Numbered from the stretch's first letter, positions 1 through 10,286 are shown. The stretch is 64,000 bases of DNA from Phycisphaeraceae bacterium (GCA_019636615.1 JAHBXF010000001.1:1550001-1614000); one strand, 5' to 3'. Notes: a model not told the origin generated them from the letters alone. Program-made: numbers and translations.

Positions 1-384
1 TTCAAGCGAGACACGCGCCGGGAGTTCTACGCCGCCGACATCGCCGGGCGTCAGCTCTGTATCGCCTTCATGACCGTCGCGGAACTGAAGCGATGGGAGA
101 TCGAGCGCAACTGGGGTGAGTCGCGGCGGGAGAAGCTCGCACAGGTGCTTCGGCACTACGTCGTTCTACCTTACGACGCGGCGATGGCCGACGCTTGGGC
201 TCAAACCGCAGTCGCGTGCAAACAAGCCGGTCGCGAGATTGAGTGTGGAGACTGCTGGATCGCCGCCGCGGCGATCCGCCACGGCATTCCGCTCCTCACC
301 CACAATGGCCGTCACTTTCGGAATGTCCCATATCTTCAGTTGATCAGCCGTGCCCCTGATTCACAGGCTGACGGTACAGAGTGA
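1..384 (+). CDS. PIN-domain protein, VapC-like (5' truncated by window)
   Basis: The frame is open from the first base, so the N-terminus lies outside the window; 127 residues are visible. PIN domains are metal-dependent RNases, usually the toxin half of VapBC pairs. Visible family marks are the acidic residue in V-A-E-L, the C-G-D-C-W-I-A-A-A block with its conserved aspartate, and the closing L-L-T-H-N-G-R-H-F motif, where the T-x-N/D of PIN proteins sits. The first catalytic aspartate would lie upstream, as would any antitoxin gene. The gene converges on the next one with a 13-base gap. An internal ATG at position 70 exists but would remove part of the fold, so I treat the gene as truncated by the window, not short. 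Confidence 0.8.
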   Translation, partial: FKRDTRREFYAADIAGRQLCIAFMTVAELKRWEIERNWGESRREKLAQVLRHYVVLPYDAAMADAWAQTAVACKQAGREIECGDCWIAAAAIRHGIPLLTHNGRHFRNVPYLQLISRAPDSQADGTE

Positions 385-397
385 GCGTACGCCACCC

Positions 398-1510
398 TCA
401 CTCCCCCTTCACCAGATCCACAACCTGCGGCAGGTGCACGCCCGCGTGCAGTTGGCGCAGTTCGTAGCGCGCGGCCTTGAGCCACGGCGCGAGGAGCGTG
501 TGATCGATGGCCAGCAACGGGAAACGCGTGGGCCACGACGGGGCGGGGCCGCGCCCGGCGTCGTTGTAGGCGCTGCGCATGCCGGGGTGGAGTTGCGTGA
601 GGGACCACATGCCGCGCGGCGTGTTGAAGTCGCCGACGATGATGTCCGGCGGGGGGAAGCCCACGCCGGTTTCGGCGGGGAAGAGTTCGGCATCCAGGCC
701 GGCGTCGGTTCGCATGTATGAAGGGCCGCGGAACTCGGCCATGGCCTTGGCGGCCTGGCGCATCATGTCTGGTCGCCAGATGGTGGGTTCGCTGGGCAGG
801 TCGATGAACCAGACGACGAAGTCTCTGCCCAGCGGGCCGGATTGACCGTCGAGCACGACGAACATGGCTTCGCCCTGGTCGATGGTGACGCTGCCGCCGC
901 CGCGCCAGCGGTTGGTGCGGGGCTTTGAGCCTGTGATGTTGAGTGGCGTGCCGCCCCATTGCAGCACGCGCGGCGCGCTGACGATCGAGAGGCGGCCGTA
1001 ACGCACGGTGGATTGTGCGCCGCCGACGGCGCTGCGGATGAGGGCCCAATCGGTGTAGGCTGGGCGGTTGGCGATGGCGACAATGCCGGGCTGCATGTCG
1101 GCGACGTGCTGGGAGAAGGTGTCGAGGAAGTCGACGGCGGGGTTCCATGCGACGAGGCGCAGGTGCTGGGCGGGTGCGCGCGCCGGGGCGAGGTATCGGT
1201 GGATGCGCCACTCGAAGGCAAGCGAAACGGTCGCCGCGAGCAACAGCACGAGGGCGATCAGGCGCGAAGCGCGGGCGGGGGTGGTCTCGGAGGGGCGTGC
1301 GCGGCGGCCGGCGCTGAGAAACCAGCCCGCGGCCAGAGGGGGCGCGGCGGCGGCGATGGCGCACCATGTGGGCACCCACGCGGCGTACTGCGACCAGAGG
1401 GTTCGGTCGCTCAATGCAGCGCCCACGGCCCAGAGCAGGAGCGGCGCCAAGGCGCACAGCAGGAAGAGCGCGACCGCGAAGGAGCGGATTCGGGAGCGGC
1501 GTTGCTTCAT
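398..1510 (-). CDS. Membrane-anchored endonuclease/exonuclease/phosphatase-fold protein
   Basis: This 370-residue protein has an N-terminal membrane region of about three hydrophobic segments, followed by an EEP (DNase I-like) domain. Visible EEP marks are the A-W-N-P strand, the G-D-F-N-T-P motif and the late A-I-D-H-T-L motif that carries the catalytic His. The metal-binding Glu normally found after the first strand is not evident: the equivalent stretch reads I-V-A-I-A-N-R. Activity is therefore uncertain. The ATG at 1510 overlaps the TGA of the upstream flippase gene (ATGA), implying translational coupling; the frame stays open further upstream but only antisense-like sequence lies there. 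Related membrane EEP proteins often act on extracytoplasmic phosphodiester or lipid substrates; the substrate here is unknown. Confidence 0.8.
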   Translation of the reverse strand: MKQRRSRIRSFAVALFLLCALAPLLLWAVGAALSDRTLWSQYAAWVPTWCAIAAAAPPLAAGWFLSAGRRARPSETTPARASRLIALVLLLAATVSLAFEWRIHRYLAPARAPAQHLRLVAWNPAVDFLDTFSQHVADMQPGIVAIANRPAYTDWALIRSAVGGAQSTVRYGRLSIVSAPRVLQWGGTPLNITGSKPRTNRWRGGGSVTIDQGEAMFVVLDGQSGPLGRDFVVWFIDLPSEPTIWRPDMMRQAAKAMAEFRGPSYMRTDAGLDAELFPAETGVGFPPPDIIVGDFNTPRGMWSLTQLHPGMRSAYNDAGRGPAPSWPTRFPLLAIDHTLLAPWLKAARYELRQLHAGVHLPQVVDLVKGE

Positions 1511-3195
1511 TCGTCGCACCTGATGCGCAGCACGCGCTGGGCCAGGGCGCGGGCGCGGGTTGGCGCCACGCGCAGCACGTCGGCCATGTCGTCGCGCAGG
1601 AAGAGACGCGCGGCGAGGGTGAAGAGTGCCAGGCACAGGCCGCCGATGAAGGCGATGGCCACGAGGTCGGCGATGATGGAGAGGGCCAGGTCGGCGCGCG
1701 GCTTTGGCAGGAAGCGGGCCAGGGACGCAGCGAACCAGTCGCTCTCGGCAACGCGCAGGCGGATGTCGGTCAGCGAGCCGGCCCAGCGTGCGCCCAGAAA
1801 GGCCACGAGCGCCAGGGCCCACGCGGGCACCATCGAGCGAAGCGTGCCGACGAGGCCCCCGCCCATGCGGAAGAAGATGTAGAGCGTGGAGACAAGGCGG
1901 CTCAGGAGCACCCATCCGCCGGTCCACCACGCGATGCCGGCGGGGGTTGGATGGAAGTGCGCGGCCATGGCGGCGGCGACGACCAGCCCCACGCACTCAA
2001 AGACCGAGAGGATGGCGAGCCGGCGGAAGGCACCGCGAGCAAGCATGACCGAGGTGCACAATCCGAAGGTGATCCGCCAGGGGTAGAAGATGCCCAGGAC
2101 AAGGACAGCGCTGACGGACTCGGCGAACTTGCCGCGCCAGAGGAGGTGTTCGAGGGGTTCCATGATGCTGGCCAGGCCGAGGCTGGCCAGCGAGCCGGCG
2201 AGCATGAGGGAGCGCAGCGAGCGGAGGGCGGCTTCGCGCTGGCGATCGGGCTGATTCACCAGTCGTTGGAGCGCGGGGGTGAGGATCATGGAAGCGTTGA
2301 ATGCGAGCATCACGCCGATCTGCGCGGTGATCTGGTAGGCGAAGAAGTAGTAGCCGGTGACATCCTGCGCCGCGTCGGAGTTGGCAAGGGTGATTGCCAG
2401 CAGGGGCACGAGGATGAGAAATGGGCCAAAGTCCATGGCGAAGTGCGCCAGAGAGGTGGCCATGAGCCAGCCGGCGTCTTTGGCCATGCGGGGCCATTGG
2501 TGGAGTTGTGCGGGGCGCTTCCAGGGGCACTCTTTGGTGATGACCATGAGCGAGATCGCATCGAAGACCATGTAGGCGAGGATGGACCAGGCGAAAGCCA
2601 TGGGCCCCGCGCCGGCGTAGGCCAGCGCGAGCACGACAGCCTGACGAACGAGCGCGGAGAGGGCCGACTGCATGCTGAAGGCGAAGAAGCGCATCTCGAT
2701 GCGCAGCAGGGCGAAGAGCGTGTTGGCGATGGCCGAGAAGGGCAGGCCCAGGCCCATGACGATGAGCATGGGGACGAGTTGGGGCTTGTGGTAGACGTAT
2801 TGCGCCAGGGGCCACGCCGCGACGAAGGTGATGACGGTGACGACGCAGTTGTACCAGAACCCCATCCAGAAGGCGGCGCCCGCGCTCTGCTGATACCCCT
2901 CTCGCCCGCGCTGCACGAGCACGGTTCCTGTGGCCATGTCGCGGCACACCATGAGAAAGCCGGAGATGCTGGTGGCGGTGCTGTACAGGGCGAAGTCAGC
3001 CGGGAGGAGCCACCAGCCAAGGAGAATCTGCGCGAGAAAGGTGACCACCCGCGAGGACATGGTTGAGACCATGAGCCAAGACATGCCCCCGCCGACAGCG
3101 CGGCCCAGCGCGGGTGACTGAGACGCGCCGGTTTGGCTCGGCTGGGCATCGCCCGCGTCGGCGTCTTCGGGGGGGTTGTTGGCGTGCCGGTTCAC
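1507..3195 (-). CDS. Lipopolysaccharide/oligosaccharide flippase (MOP family, Wzx/WzxC-like)
   Basis: This 562-residue protein starts at a GTG. A hydrophilic Gly/Asp/Ala-rich N-terminal tail of about 35 residues is followed by 12 to 14 hydrophobic segments. The first membrane region (S-W-L-M-V-S-T ... L-L-G-W-W-L-L-P-A-D-F-A-L-Y) matches the start of polysaccharide-biosynthesis flippases, which move lipid-linked glycan units across the inner membrane. It is translationally coupled to the downstream EEP gene. It lies about 250 bases from the divergent SGNH/MBOAT genes, which fits a role in building an acylated surface polysaccharide. Which glycan it carries cannot be read from the sequence. 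Confidence 0.87.
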   Translation of the reverse strand: MNRHANNPPEDADAGDAQPSQTGASQSPALGRAVGGGMSWLMVSTMSSRVVTFLAQILLGWWLLPADFALYSTATSISGFLMVCRDMATGTVLVQRGREGYQQSAGAAFWMGFWYNCVVTVITFVAAWPLAQYVYHKPQLVPMLIVMGLGLPFSAIANTLFALLRIEMRFFAFSMQSALSALVRQAVVLALAYAGAGPMAFAWSILAYMVFDAISLMVITKECPWKRPAQLHQWPRMAKDAGWLMATSLAHFAMDFGPFLILVPLLAITLANSDAAQDVTGYYFFAYQITAQIGVMLAFNASMILTPALQRLVNQPDRQREAALRSLRSLMLAGSLASLGLASIMEPLEHLLWRGKFAESVSAVLVLGIFYPWRITFGLCTSVMLARGAFRRLAILSVFECVGLVVAAAMAAHFHPTPAGIAWWTGGWVLLSRLVSTLYIFFRMGGGLVGTLRSMVPAWALALVAFLGARWAGSLTDIRLRVAESDWFAASLARFLPKPRADLALSIIADLVAIAFIGGLCLALFTLAARLFLRDDMADVLRVAPTRARALAQRVLRIRCDE

Positions 3196-3448
3196 GTCGG
3201 GTTGGTAATCGTTCGTGGGTTGAGCAGTCAGAGAGAGACGCTACCGGGAATAGGGGAGTGAGGGCGGGCGTGGGGGCATGGTTTGCCCGGGGAAGGAGCG
3301 CTGAAAGCCGGGGTGAACCGTACTCAACCCCCCTTCGCCGGGAAGGGGTATCGACGCGGCCCGACTGGCGTGTCGATCTTTCCTATACACTCATGCCCGC
3401 GTTGGTCCGATCTTGGAGCGACGCACCTATCTGGAGAGATGCTCGACC

Positions 3449-4558
3449 ATGGCCGCGCACGTGACGCCGATCATCAATGAGATTCCGTGGACCAAGGGGA
3501 TGAAGCCCTGGGCGGCCTTTGCGTGGGTGATGTGCCCCCTGGTTGTGGGCCTGGCGCTGGGGGTGGCGCTGCTGATGTACGTGGTGCTGCCGCGCTTCGG
3601 TGCGGGCTCGACGGATCTGAACCGGATGATCGCGCTGGGCAAGCATCTGGACAGCGGGTATCAGCGCGCGGCGGTGGTGTTTGTGGGAGATTCGGTGACG
3701 GTCGAAGGGATCGACGCTGGGGTTGTGAAACAGCACGCGCCGGAGGGGTGGCACGTTGAGAACCTGGGGATCAACGGGTGCGACCGGGCCGAGGTGGAAC
3801 TGATCCTGCCGAAGATTGTGGCGGCGGGTCCGCAGGCGGTGGTGCTGGTATTGCGGCCGCTGAGCATCGGTCAACCGCCGCCGCCGGGCATCGACTCTGC
3901 GAACGCGTATGCGCTGGGGGGCTTTCCCGGGGCGTGGCCGGCGGGGTGGCTGGAAGAGGATGTGCCCTGGCTGCCGGAGGCGGTGCGGGAGTCGCTGGCA
4001 AGGCCGCGCTGGCGGTCGCAGGTTCACTTCCGCGTGGCGCCCAACTATGTGATCAACGAGGGGTTGCGGGTTCGCCTGCGCCGGGGCGCGAGGCGTGTGC
4101 AGGCGGCGGAATGGAACGCGCCATACAACCTCACGATCTCCATCTCGGGGCAGTTGCTCGAGAACCATCTGCGCGTGCTGGAGCAGGAAGTGGCGGAGGC
4201 GATCGACGGGGGCACCGCGCGCCACGAGGCGGAACTGGAAAAACTCGTCGCGCTCATCCGTCAGGGCGGGGCGACGCCGGTGCTGGTGGCATCGCCGAAT
4301 CACCCGAGGCTGATGGACCCGGGCTTCGCGCCGGCCTTTACCGCGACCTCGGCGCGTCTGCTTCGGGTGGGGCCGGGGCTGGCCGAGGCCTATGGCGGGA
4401 TCTTTCTTGATGCGTCGACGGGCGTGCTCGATGAGTCGGGCTTTGCCGACGGCCAGCACCTGAACGAGAAGGGGCGGCTGCTTCTCTCTGAGCACATCGC
4501 GCGCCGGCTGCCGGTGCCGGCCAATCTTTCCCGGGGCCAGAGCCCCTCGCCCTCGTGA
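3449..4558 (+). CDS. SGNH/GDSL-fold protein paired with an MBOAT acyltransferase
   Basis: This 369-residue protein has one N-terminal membrane anchor (about residues 20-45) and an extracytoplasmic SGNH domain. The nucleophile motif F-V-G-D-S-V-T places Ser82, and A-D-G-Q-H-L-N places Asp334 and His337, so the catalytic triad looks intact. The ATG at 3449 was chosen because GGAGA precedes it by about 11 bases; a TTG at 3413 in the same frame has no such support. The next gene, 85 bases on, is an MBOAT acyltransferase. By analogy with AlgJ/AlgX-AlgI and DltD-DltB, this protein probably receives acyl (often acetyl) groups exported by the MBOAT partner and places them on a polysaccharide. Confidence 0.83.
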   Translation: MAAHVTPIINEIPWTKGMKPWAAFAWVMCPLVVGLALGVALLMYVVLPRFGAGSTDLNRMIALGKHLDSGYQRAAVVFVGDSVTVEGIDAGVVKQHAPEGWHVENLGINGCDRAEVELILPKIVAAGPQAVVLVLRPLSIGQPPPPGIDSANAYALGGFPGAWPAGWLEEDVPWLPEAVRESLARPRWRSQVHFRVAPNYVINEGLRVRLRRGARRVQAAEWNAPYNLTISISGQLLENHLRVLEQEVAEAIDGGTARHEAELEKLVALIRQGGATPVLVASPNHPRLMDPGFAPAFTATSARLLRVGPGLAEAYGGIFLDASTGVLDESGFADGQHLNEKGRLLLSEHIARRLPVPANLSRGQSPSPS

Positions 4559-4643
4559 TGATGGATCGATCTTCGGGCGCGCAACGCCCGCCGCGTGATT
4601 CAGACCAGACCCGCCCGCGACACACCCCAACGAGAACACGAAC

Positions 4644-6329
4644 GTGCTTTTTCAGTCTGTCGAGTTTCTGATCCTGCTTCTCGTGGCGATTGTCGGCGTG
4701 GCGTTGATCGCCGCGAAGCGCCGGCAGTTCATGCTGCTGGCGCTGCTGAGTTATGTCTTCTATGGGTGGTGGGATGTTCGGTTTCTCTTCCTGATTCTGC
4801 TGACGACAACGATCGACTTCAGCGCCGCGCTGGGGATGCAGGGCGTTGTCTTTCCGTGGAAGCGACGGCTGAAACTGGCGGGCATCATCGGCGTGGGCGC
4901 GCTGGTCTTTCTGGGGCTGAACTGGCCGCTGCTGCAGAAAGAGACCGGGGTGCCCTTCTCGGTCGAGGCCTTCCTGCACCCGGCGTGGGAGGGTGTGTGG
5001 GCGGCGGTGGGGCTCGGGGTTGCCTTCTCCGTCGTGGCGCCCGTGGTGTACGGCGTGCTTGTGAAACTGCCCGAGGCGCGGCGGCGCAAAGCCTTTGTGG
5101 CGTGCAGCATCGTCTCGAACCTGAGCATCCTGGCCTTTTTCAAGTATTACGGGTTTTTCACCACGAGCATGCTGGGCTTCGGGAAGATGCTGGGCTTTGA
5201 GCCAAGCCTGCCCATGCTGCACGTGGTGCTGCCGGTGGGCATCAGTTTCTACACGTTCCAGTCGATGAGTTACGTGATCGACGTGTACCGCCGGCACATC
5301 CAGCCCGAACGGGCCTTCCTCAACTACGCCTTCTTCGTGGCCTACTTCCCGCAGTTGGTGGCGGGGCCGATCCTTCGCCCGCAGGAGTTCCTGCCCGCGC
5401 TCGAACGCCGCTGGACCCTCGTGGCCTCGAACATCATCAGCGGCCTGCACCTGTGCCTGAACGGCTTTGTCAAGAAGGTGCTGGTGGCCGACAACCTGGC
5501 GAGGCTGGTCGAACTCATCCTGGGCGACCCCGAGGGCCTGTCGAGCCTGGCCATCATGATCGGGGCAGCGCTCTTTGCGATTCAGATCTACTGCGACTTC
5601 TCGGGCTATTCGGACATCGCGCGCGGCGTGTCGCGCATGTTCGGGGTGAACATCGCCATCAACTTCAACTTCCCGTATTTCAGCACGAGCATCATCGACT
5701 TCTGGCGTACGTGGCACATCTCACTCTCGTCGTGGCTGCGCGACTATCTCTACATCCCGCTGGGCGGCGGGCGTGGATCGGTGCCGCGCGTCTATTTCAA
5801 CCTCATGGCCACGATGGTGCTGGGCGGGTTGTGGCACGGCGCGGCGTGGAACTTCGTGATCTGGGGTTTCTATCAGGGGCTGCTGCTGTGCCTGAACCGC
5901 GTGCTGCGGGCGGGCATCGAGCGTGCGCCGTTGCTGGGCGCGCTGCTGCAAACCCGCGTGGGAACGGCGGTGCGCTGGGCGGGCACCATGTACTTCGTGC
6001 TGCTGGGGTGGCTCATCTTCCGCGTGAGCGACCCGGCCAACCCGTGGGATTTTTCTCGCCTGGGGTACTGCATGAAGAAGTACGTGTTGTTCGACGGCAA
6101 TCTCGGGCTGGCGGCGGCGGGGCTCGGGCGGGGCGCGCCCTTCCTGGCGATGATCATCGCGGGGTCGTTCGTGGTGATGCACGCCTACTCCAGGTTCCGA
6201 GGGCGCATCCATGACCAGTTAGACCGCGCGCCGCGGTGGTTCCTGCCGCCCTTCTACGTCGCCATGGCGGTGCTCTTCTTCTTCTTCTGGCCGGCGACCA
6301 ACGCGGCGTTCATCTACTTTCAGTTCTGA
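4644..6329 (+). CDS. MBOAT family O-acyltransferase (AlgI-like)
   Basis: This 561-residue polytopic membrane protein starts at a GTG, reading M-L-F-Q-S-V-E-F-L, the usual opening of AlgI-type proteins. The family core is strong: I-S-F-Y-T-F-Q-S-M-S-Y, the P-Q-L-V-A-G-P-I-L-R-P block, W-R-T-W-H-I-S-L-S-S-W-L-R-D-Y-L-Y-I-P-L-G-G, and G-G-L-W-H-G-A-A-W with the invariant histidine near residue 398. Such proteins pass acyl groups from cytoplasmic acyl-CoA to an acceptor outside the membrane. It follows the SGNH gene and precedes sugar-nucleotide and glycosyltransferase genes, which points to O-acetylation of an exopolysaccharide or lipopolysaccharide. The distal region (about residues 440-561) is less conserved, as is normal for the family. 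Confidence 0.92.
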   Translation: MLFQSVEFLILLLVAIVGVALIAAKRRQFMLLALLSYVFYGWWDVRFLFLILLTTTIDFSAALGMQGVVFPWKRRLKLAGIIGVGALVFLGLNWPLLQKETGVPFSVEAFLHPAWEGVWAAVGLGVAFSVVAPVVYGVLVKLPEARRRKAFVACSIVSNLSILAFFKYYGFFTTSMLGFGKMLGFEPSLPMLHVVLPVGISFYTFQSMSYVIDVYRRHIQPERAFLNYAFFVAYFPQLVAGPILRPQEFLPALERRWTLVASNIISGLHLCLNGFVKKVLVADNLARLVELILGDPEGLSSLAIMIGAALFAIQIYCDFSGYSDIARGVSRMFGVNIAINFNFPYFSTSIIDFWRTWHISLSSWLRDYLYIPLGGGRGSVPRVYFNLMATMVLGGLWHGAAWNFVIWGFYQGLLLCLNRVLRAGIERAPLLGALLQTRVGTAVRWAGTMYFVLLGWLIFRVSDPANPWDFSRLGYCMKKYVLFDGNLGLAAAGLGRGAPFLAMIIAGSFVVMHAYSRFRGRIHDQLDRAPRWFLPPFYVAMAVLFFFFWPATNAAFIYFQF

Positions 6330-6404
6330 ATCTTGTTCGCGGCGGGGGGCGACCACTCCCCGTCGCGGGGCTACCTTCACGCCCTCGCGGGCACCTCGGG
6401 TTGA

Positions 6405-7394
<990 letters not shown>

Positions 7395-7414
7395 CGAACA
7401 CTCAAACAACGCTC

Positions 7415-8668
7415 ATGCACATTGTTCTTCTCAATCAGGCCTTTCACCCGGACGTGGTGGCAACAGCGCAGATGGCCAAGGACCTCGCCGACCACCTGGC
7501 GCGCCGCGGCCACCGGGTGAGCGCGATCGCGTCGCGCTCGATCTATGGCAAGAGCGGCGCCGTGCTGCCCAAGCGTGAAGAGGTGCCGGTGCTCGGTGGC
7601 TCGGCGCCCATCTCGGTCTACCGCGTGGGGTTCAGCCTCTTCGGCAAGCGGGGCACGCTGGCGCGTCTCTTTGATTTCGCGTTTTTCTATGTGCTGGCGG
7701 CCTTCAAGATTCTCACCATCCCGCGGGCGGATGTTGTCGTGGGCTTTTCCACGCCCCCGTTCATCGCGCTGCTGGCGCTGCTCTCCCGCACGCTGCGCGG
7801 GGGCAAGGCCGTGTACTGGGCGATGGACCTTTACCCGGATGTGCCCATCGCCAGCGGCATGCTCAAAGAACGCTCGCTCATCGCACGCGTGCTTGAGCGC
7901 ATCCACCGCGGGCTCATCCGGCGGGCCGACGCCACGGTGGCGCTGGGCCGCTGCATGCGCGACCGCATGCTCGCCAAGGGCCTGCCCGGCGAGCGCATCC
8001 GCTTCATCCCCGTGTGGTCGGATGAATCCGGCGTGACACCCCTGGCCGCGGGCGCCGAGAACCCGGTGCGCTCGCGCTGGGGGCTGGGCGATGAGTTCGT
8101 TGTGATGTATTCGGGCAACTTCGGCCTGGGGCACGACGCCGAAACGATCAAGGCGGCGATGCTCGCGCTGCGCGACGAGCCGGGCGTGCGGTTCGTCTTT
8201 GTCGGCGGGGGCAAACGCCGCGCCGAGATCGAGGCCTTCATCCGAGAGCACGGCCTGAAGGGCGCGGCGTACCACGACTATGTCCCGCGCGAAGAACTCT
8301 CGCGTTCGCTGGCGGTCGGCGACGCCCACCTGATCTCGCTGCGCGAGGGCATGGAGGGGTTGATCGTGCCCAGCAAGTTGTTCGGCATCATGGCGGCGGG
8401 GCGCGCGGGGCTCTTCATCGGCAACCCGTCTTCCGAGATCGCGCGCATCCTCACCGAGAACCAGTGCGGCGAGGTGGTGCGCGAGGGCGACGCCGGGGCG
8501 CTCGTCGCGGCGATCCGCCGGCTGGCGGCCGACCGCGCGGCGTGCGCCGACATGGGCGCCAGGGCCAGGGCCGCGCTGCTCGGGCGGTATGACGCCACCA
8601 CCGCGTGCGCCCAGTGGGTCGCGCTGCTGGAAGAACTCACGGGCACCGGCCCAGCGGCGCGCGGCTGA
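7415..8668 (+). CDS. Group 1 (GT4) glycosyltransferase, WbuB-like
   Basis: This 417-residue GT-B glycosyltransferase begins M-H-I-V-L-L-N-Q-A-F-H-P-D, typical of WbuB-like GT4 enzymes with their F-x-P-D/E opening. The C-terminal nucleotide-sugar domain is recognisable from Y-S-G-N-F-G-L-G-H and F-V-G-G-G followed by S-L-R-E-G-M-E-G-L-I-V-P-S-K. The last of these holds the Glu and Lys used for donor binding. The ATG at 7415 is 20 bases after the fcl stop. It likely adds a sugar to a lipid-linked intermediate at the cytoplasmic face of the membrane, in the same pathway as the upstream epimerase, MBOAT and flippase genes. Donor and acceptor are not determinable here. Confidence 0.88.
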   Translation: MHIVLLNQAFHPDVVATAQMAKDLADHLARRGHRVSAIASRSIYGKSGAVLPKREEVPVLGGSAPISVYRVGFSLFGKRGTLARLFDFAFFYVLAAFKILTIPRADVVVGFSTPPFIALLALLSRTLRGGKAVYWAMDLYPDVPIASGMLKERSLIARVLERIHRGLIRRADATVALGRCMRDRMLAKGLPGERIRFIPVWSDESGVTPLAAGAENPVRSRWGLGDEFVVMYSGNFGLGHDAETIKAAMLALRDEPGVRFVFVGGGKRRAEIEAFIREHGLKGAAYHDYVPREELSRSLAVGDAHLISLREGMEGLIVPSKLFGIMAAGRAGLFIGNPSSEIARILTENQCGEVVREGDAGALVAAIRRLAADRAACADMGARARAALLGRYDATTACAQWVALLEELTGTGPAARG

Positions 8669-8728
8669 GGCGCACGGCCACGCGGCGTGCGCCGCCGCGC
8701 ACACGCGGGCAATCGCAGAGGAAGGCGC

Positions 8729-9043
8729 ATGAAGAGCCAAGGGCGCATCGAACTCCACCTGCGGATCCGCGTTCATCCCGGCGGGGGCGAGGCGCTGCGC
8801 GCGTTCCTGCGCGAGGCGATGCCCTTTTACACTGCCCCCGGCGGCATCACCATCGAACTGCTGCAAGACCGTGCCGACCCGTGCCGCTTCATCGAACTGG
8901 TGACGTATGCCGACGAGGCCGCCTTCGAGGCCGATCAGCGGCGTGTGGATTCTGACCCCGGCATGATCGCGCTGCTTCAGCGGTGGCGGTCGCTGCTGGC
9001 CGAGCCGCCTGTGGTCGAGGTGTACCGCCCGGCGGATGTCTGA
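8729..9043 (+). CDS. Antibiotic biosynthesis monooxygenase (ABM) domain protein
   Basis: This 104-residue single-domain protein has the ferredoxin-like ABM fold pattern: a first beta strand (I-E-L-H-L-R-I-R-V), a helix (A-L-R-A-F-L-R-E), and the F-I-E-L-V-T-Y strand followed by D-E-A-A-F-E-A-D. ABM proteins include small cofactor-free oxygenases and heme-degrading enzymes, but many have no known function. The start at 8729 follows a GAGGAAGG Shine-Dalgarno sequence. It is the last gene in the polysaccharide-region run and converges with the next gene. A second ABM-like protein lies at 18527-18826. A functional link with the upstream glycosyltransferase is not implied. Confidence 0.72.
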   Translation: MKSQGRIELHLRIRVHPGGGEALRAFLREAMPFYTAPGGITIELLQDRADPCRFIELVTYADEAAFEADQRRVDSDPGMIALLQRWRSLLAEPPVVEVYRPADV

Positions 9044-9090
9044 GCCCAGATGCGTGCCCGCCGCACCGGCGAAAGCAACGGCCGCGACGC

Positions 9091-10278
9091 TCACGTGTTG
9101 TCCCACAGCAGGGGGCCGTCGGCGTCATGGCGGAAGGCGTCGCGGTTCATGGACGGGCGGGGTTGGTCGAGGCCCAGCCGGCGCGCGTGCAGTCGGAAGA
9201 GCGCGCCGATATTGGCCGCGAAAGCGCCTGTGCCGCGCTGGCGCGAAAAGAAATCGGCCGAGTAGAGGTCGCCGCCGTGCGCGCTGCGCAGCAGCGAGGC
9301 GACGTGGGCCGCACGCTGTGGGAAGTGTCGCTCGAGCCACTGCGTGAACAGGCCGCGCAGTTGATGGGGCAGGCGCAGCAGGATGTACCCCGCGCTGGAG
9401 GCGCCGGCCTCTTTGGCGGCTTCGAGCAGGGAAGGAATCTCATGATCGTTGATGCGCGGGATGATCGGCGCGGTCATCACGGTGACGGGGATGCCCGCAT
9501 GCGCGAGCGCGCGGATGGCGGCCAGGCGTGAGGCGGGGCTGCTGGCGCGCGGCTCCATCACCGCGGCCAGGCGGGGGTCGAGGGTGGTGAGGCTCACCGC
9601 GCAGCGCACGGCGTTGAAGGCCGCGAGTTGAGAGAGAAGGTCGAGGTCGCGCAGGACAAGGCGGTTCTTGGTGATGATGGAGACGGGCTGGCGGTGCGCG
9701 AGGAAGACCTCGAGGCAGCCCCGGGTGATGCGCAGACGCCGCTCGACAGGCTGGTAGGGATCGGTCACGCCGGACATCACGATGGGCTCGCCCCGCCAGC
9801 GGCGGTGGCGCAGTTCCTGGCGCAGCAGGGCGGGGGCGTCTGTCTTGGCGAAGATGCGGGTTTCGAAGTCGATGCCGCAGGAGAGGGAGAGGTATTCGTG
9901 GCCAGGGCGCGCATAGCAGTAGATGCACCCGTGCTCGCAGCCGCGGTATGGGTTGACCGTCCACGAGAAGGAGAGGTCGGGCGAGTTGACAGGGTTGATG
10001 ACGGTGCGCGAGGTGTCGGCGTAGACGCGGGTGTTGATCGAGGGCACGCTGTCGTCGGGGTTCTCCGGGCCGTGGTCCGGTGCGCCCGGGGCATCGCGTG
10101 TTGGCGCGAGGGTGTGTTGATCGAGGTCGTCGCCGAGGGGGATGAGCGACGGGGCGAGGGCCATGGGCTCGCGCGCGAGTTCTTCGCCCTCCGCGGTGAG
10201 CACGGCGAGGTGGAGGTCTTCAAAGCGGTTGGGGGGGTTGAGGCCCGTGCCGCGACCTTTGGGAGCAGGGGTGGGCAT
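9091..10278 (-). CDS. PA0069 family radical SAM protein (SplB-like)
   Basis: This 395-residue protein has the cluster motif C-x3-C-x2-C at Cys114, Cys118 and Cys121 in Y-R-G-C-E-H-G-C-I-Y-C-Y-A-R, and the preceding S-I-N-P-V-N/T-V-N-P-Y-R-G context of the PA0069/Rv2578c family. These are radical SAM enzymes related to spore photoproduct lyase; the reaction of this subfamily is unknown, although a DNA or RNA repair role is often suspected. Further matches are M-S-G-V-T-D-P-Y-Q-P and I-I-T-K-N. The N-terminal 80 residues are low complexity and specific to the family. A TATGAT box sits eight bases before the ATG with no Shine-Dalgarno sequence, so the mRNA is probably leaderless. Confidence 0.88.
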   Translation of the reverse strand: MPTPAPKGRGTGLNPPNRFEDLHLAVLTAEGEELAREPMALAPSLIPLGDDLDQHTLAPTRDAPGAPDHGPENPDDSVPSINTRVYADTSRTVINPVNSPDLSFSWTVNPYRGCEHGCIYCYARPGHEYLSLSCGIDFETRIFAKTDAPALLRQELRHRRWRGEPIVMSGVTDPYQPVERRLRITRGCLEVFLAHRQPVSIITKNRLVLRDLDLLSQLAAFNAVRCAVSLTTLDPRLAAVMEPRASSPASRLAAIRALAHAGIPVTVMTAPIIPRINDHEIPSLLEAAKEAGASSAGYILLRLPHQLRGLFTQWLERHFPQRAAHVASLLRSAHGGDLYSADFFSRQRGTGAFAANIGALFRLHARRLGLDQPRPSMNRDAFRHDADGPLLWDNT

Positions 10279-10286
10279 GCACCCCT

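Noticed and set aside
336-1751. Long minus-strand open frame of 471 codons overlapping the EEP gene
   Set aside because: Arg/Pro/His-rich sequence with no domain, in a shifted frame of a real gene; typical of GC-rich DNA.
1366-3066. Plus-strand open frame of 566 codons opposite the flippase
   Set aside because: Gly/Glu/His-rich antisense frame with no recognisable domain; the minus strand has a clear membrane flippase.
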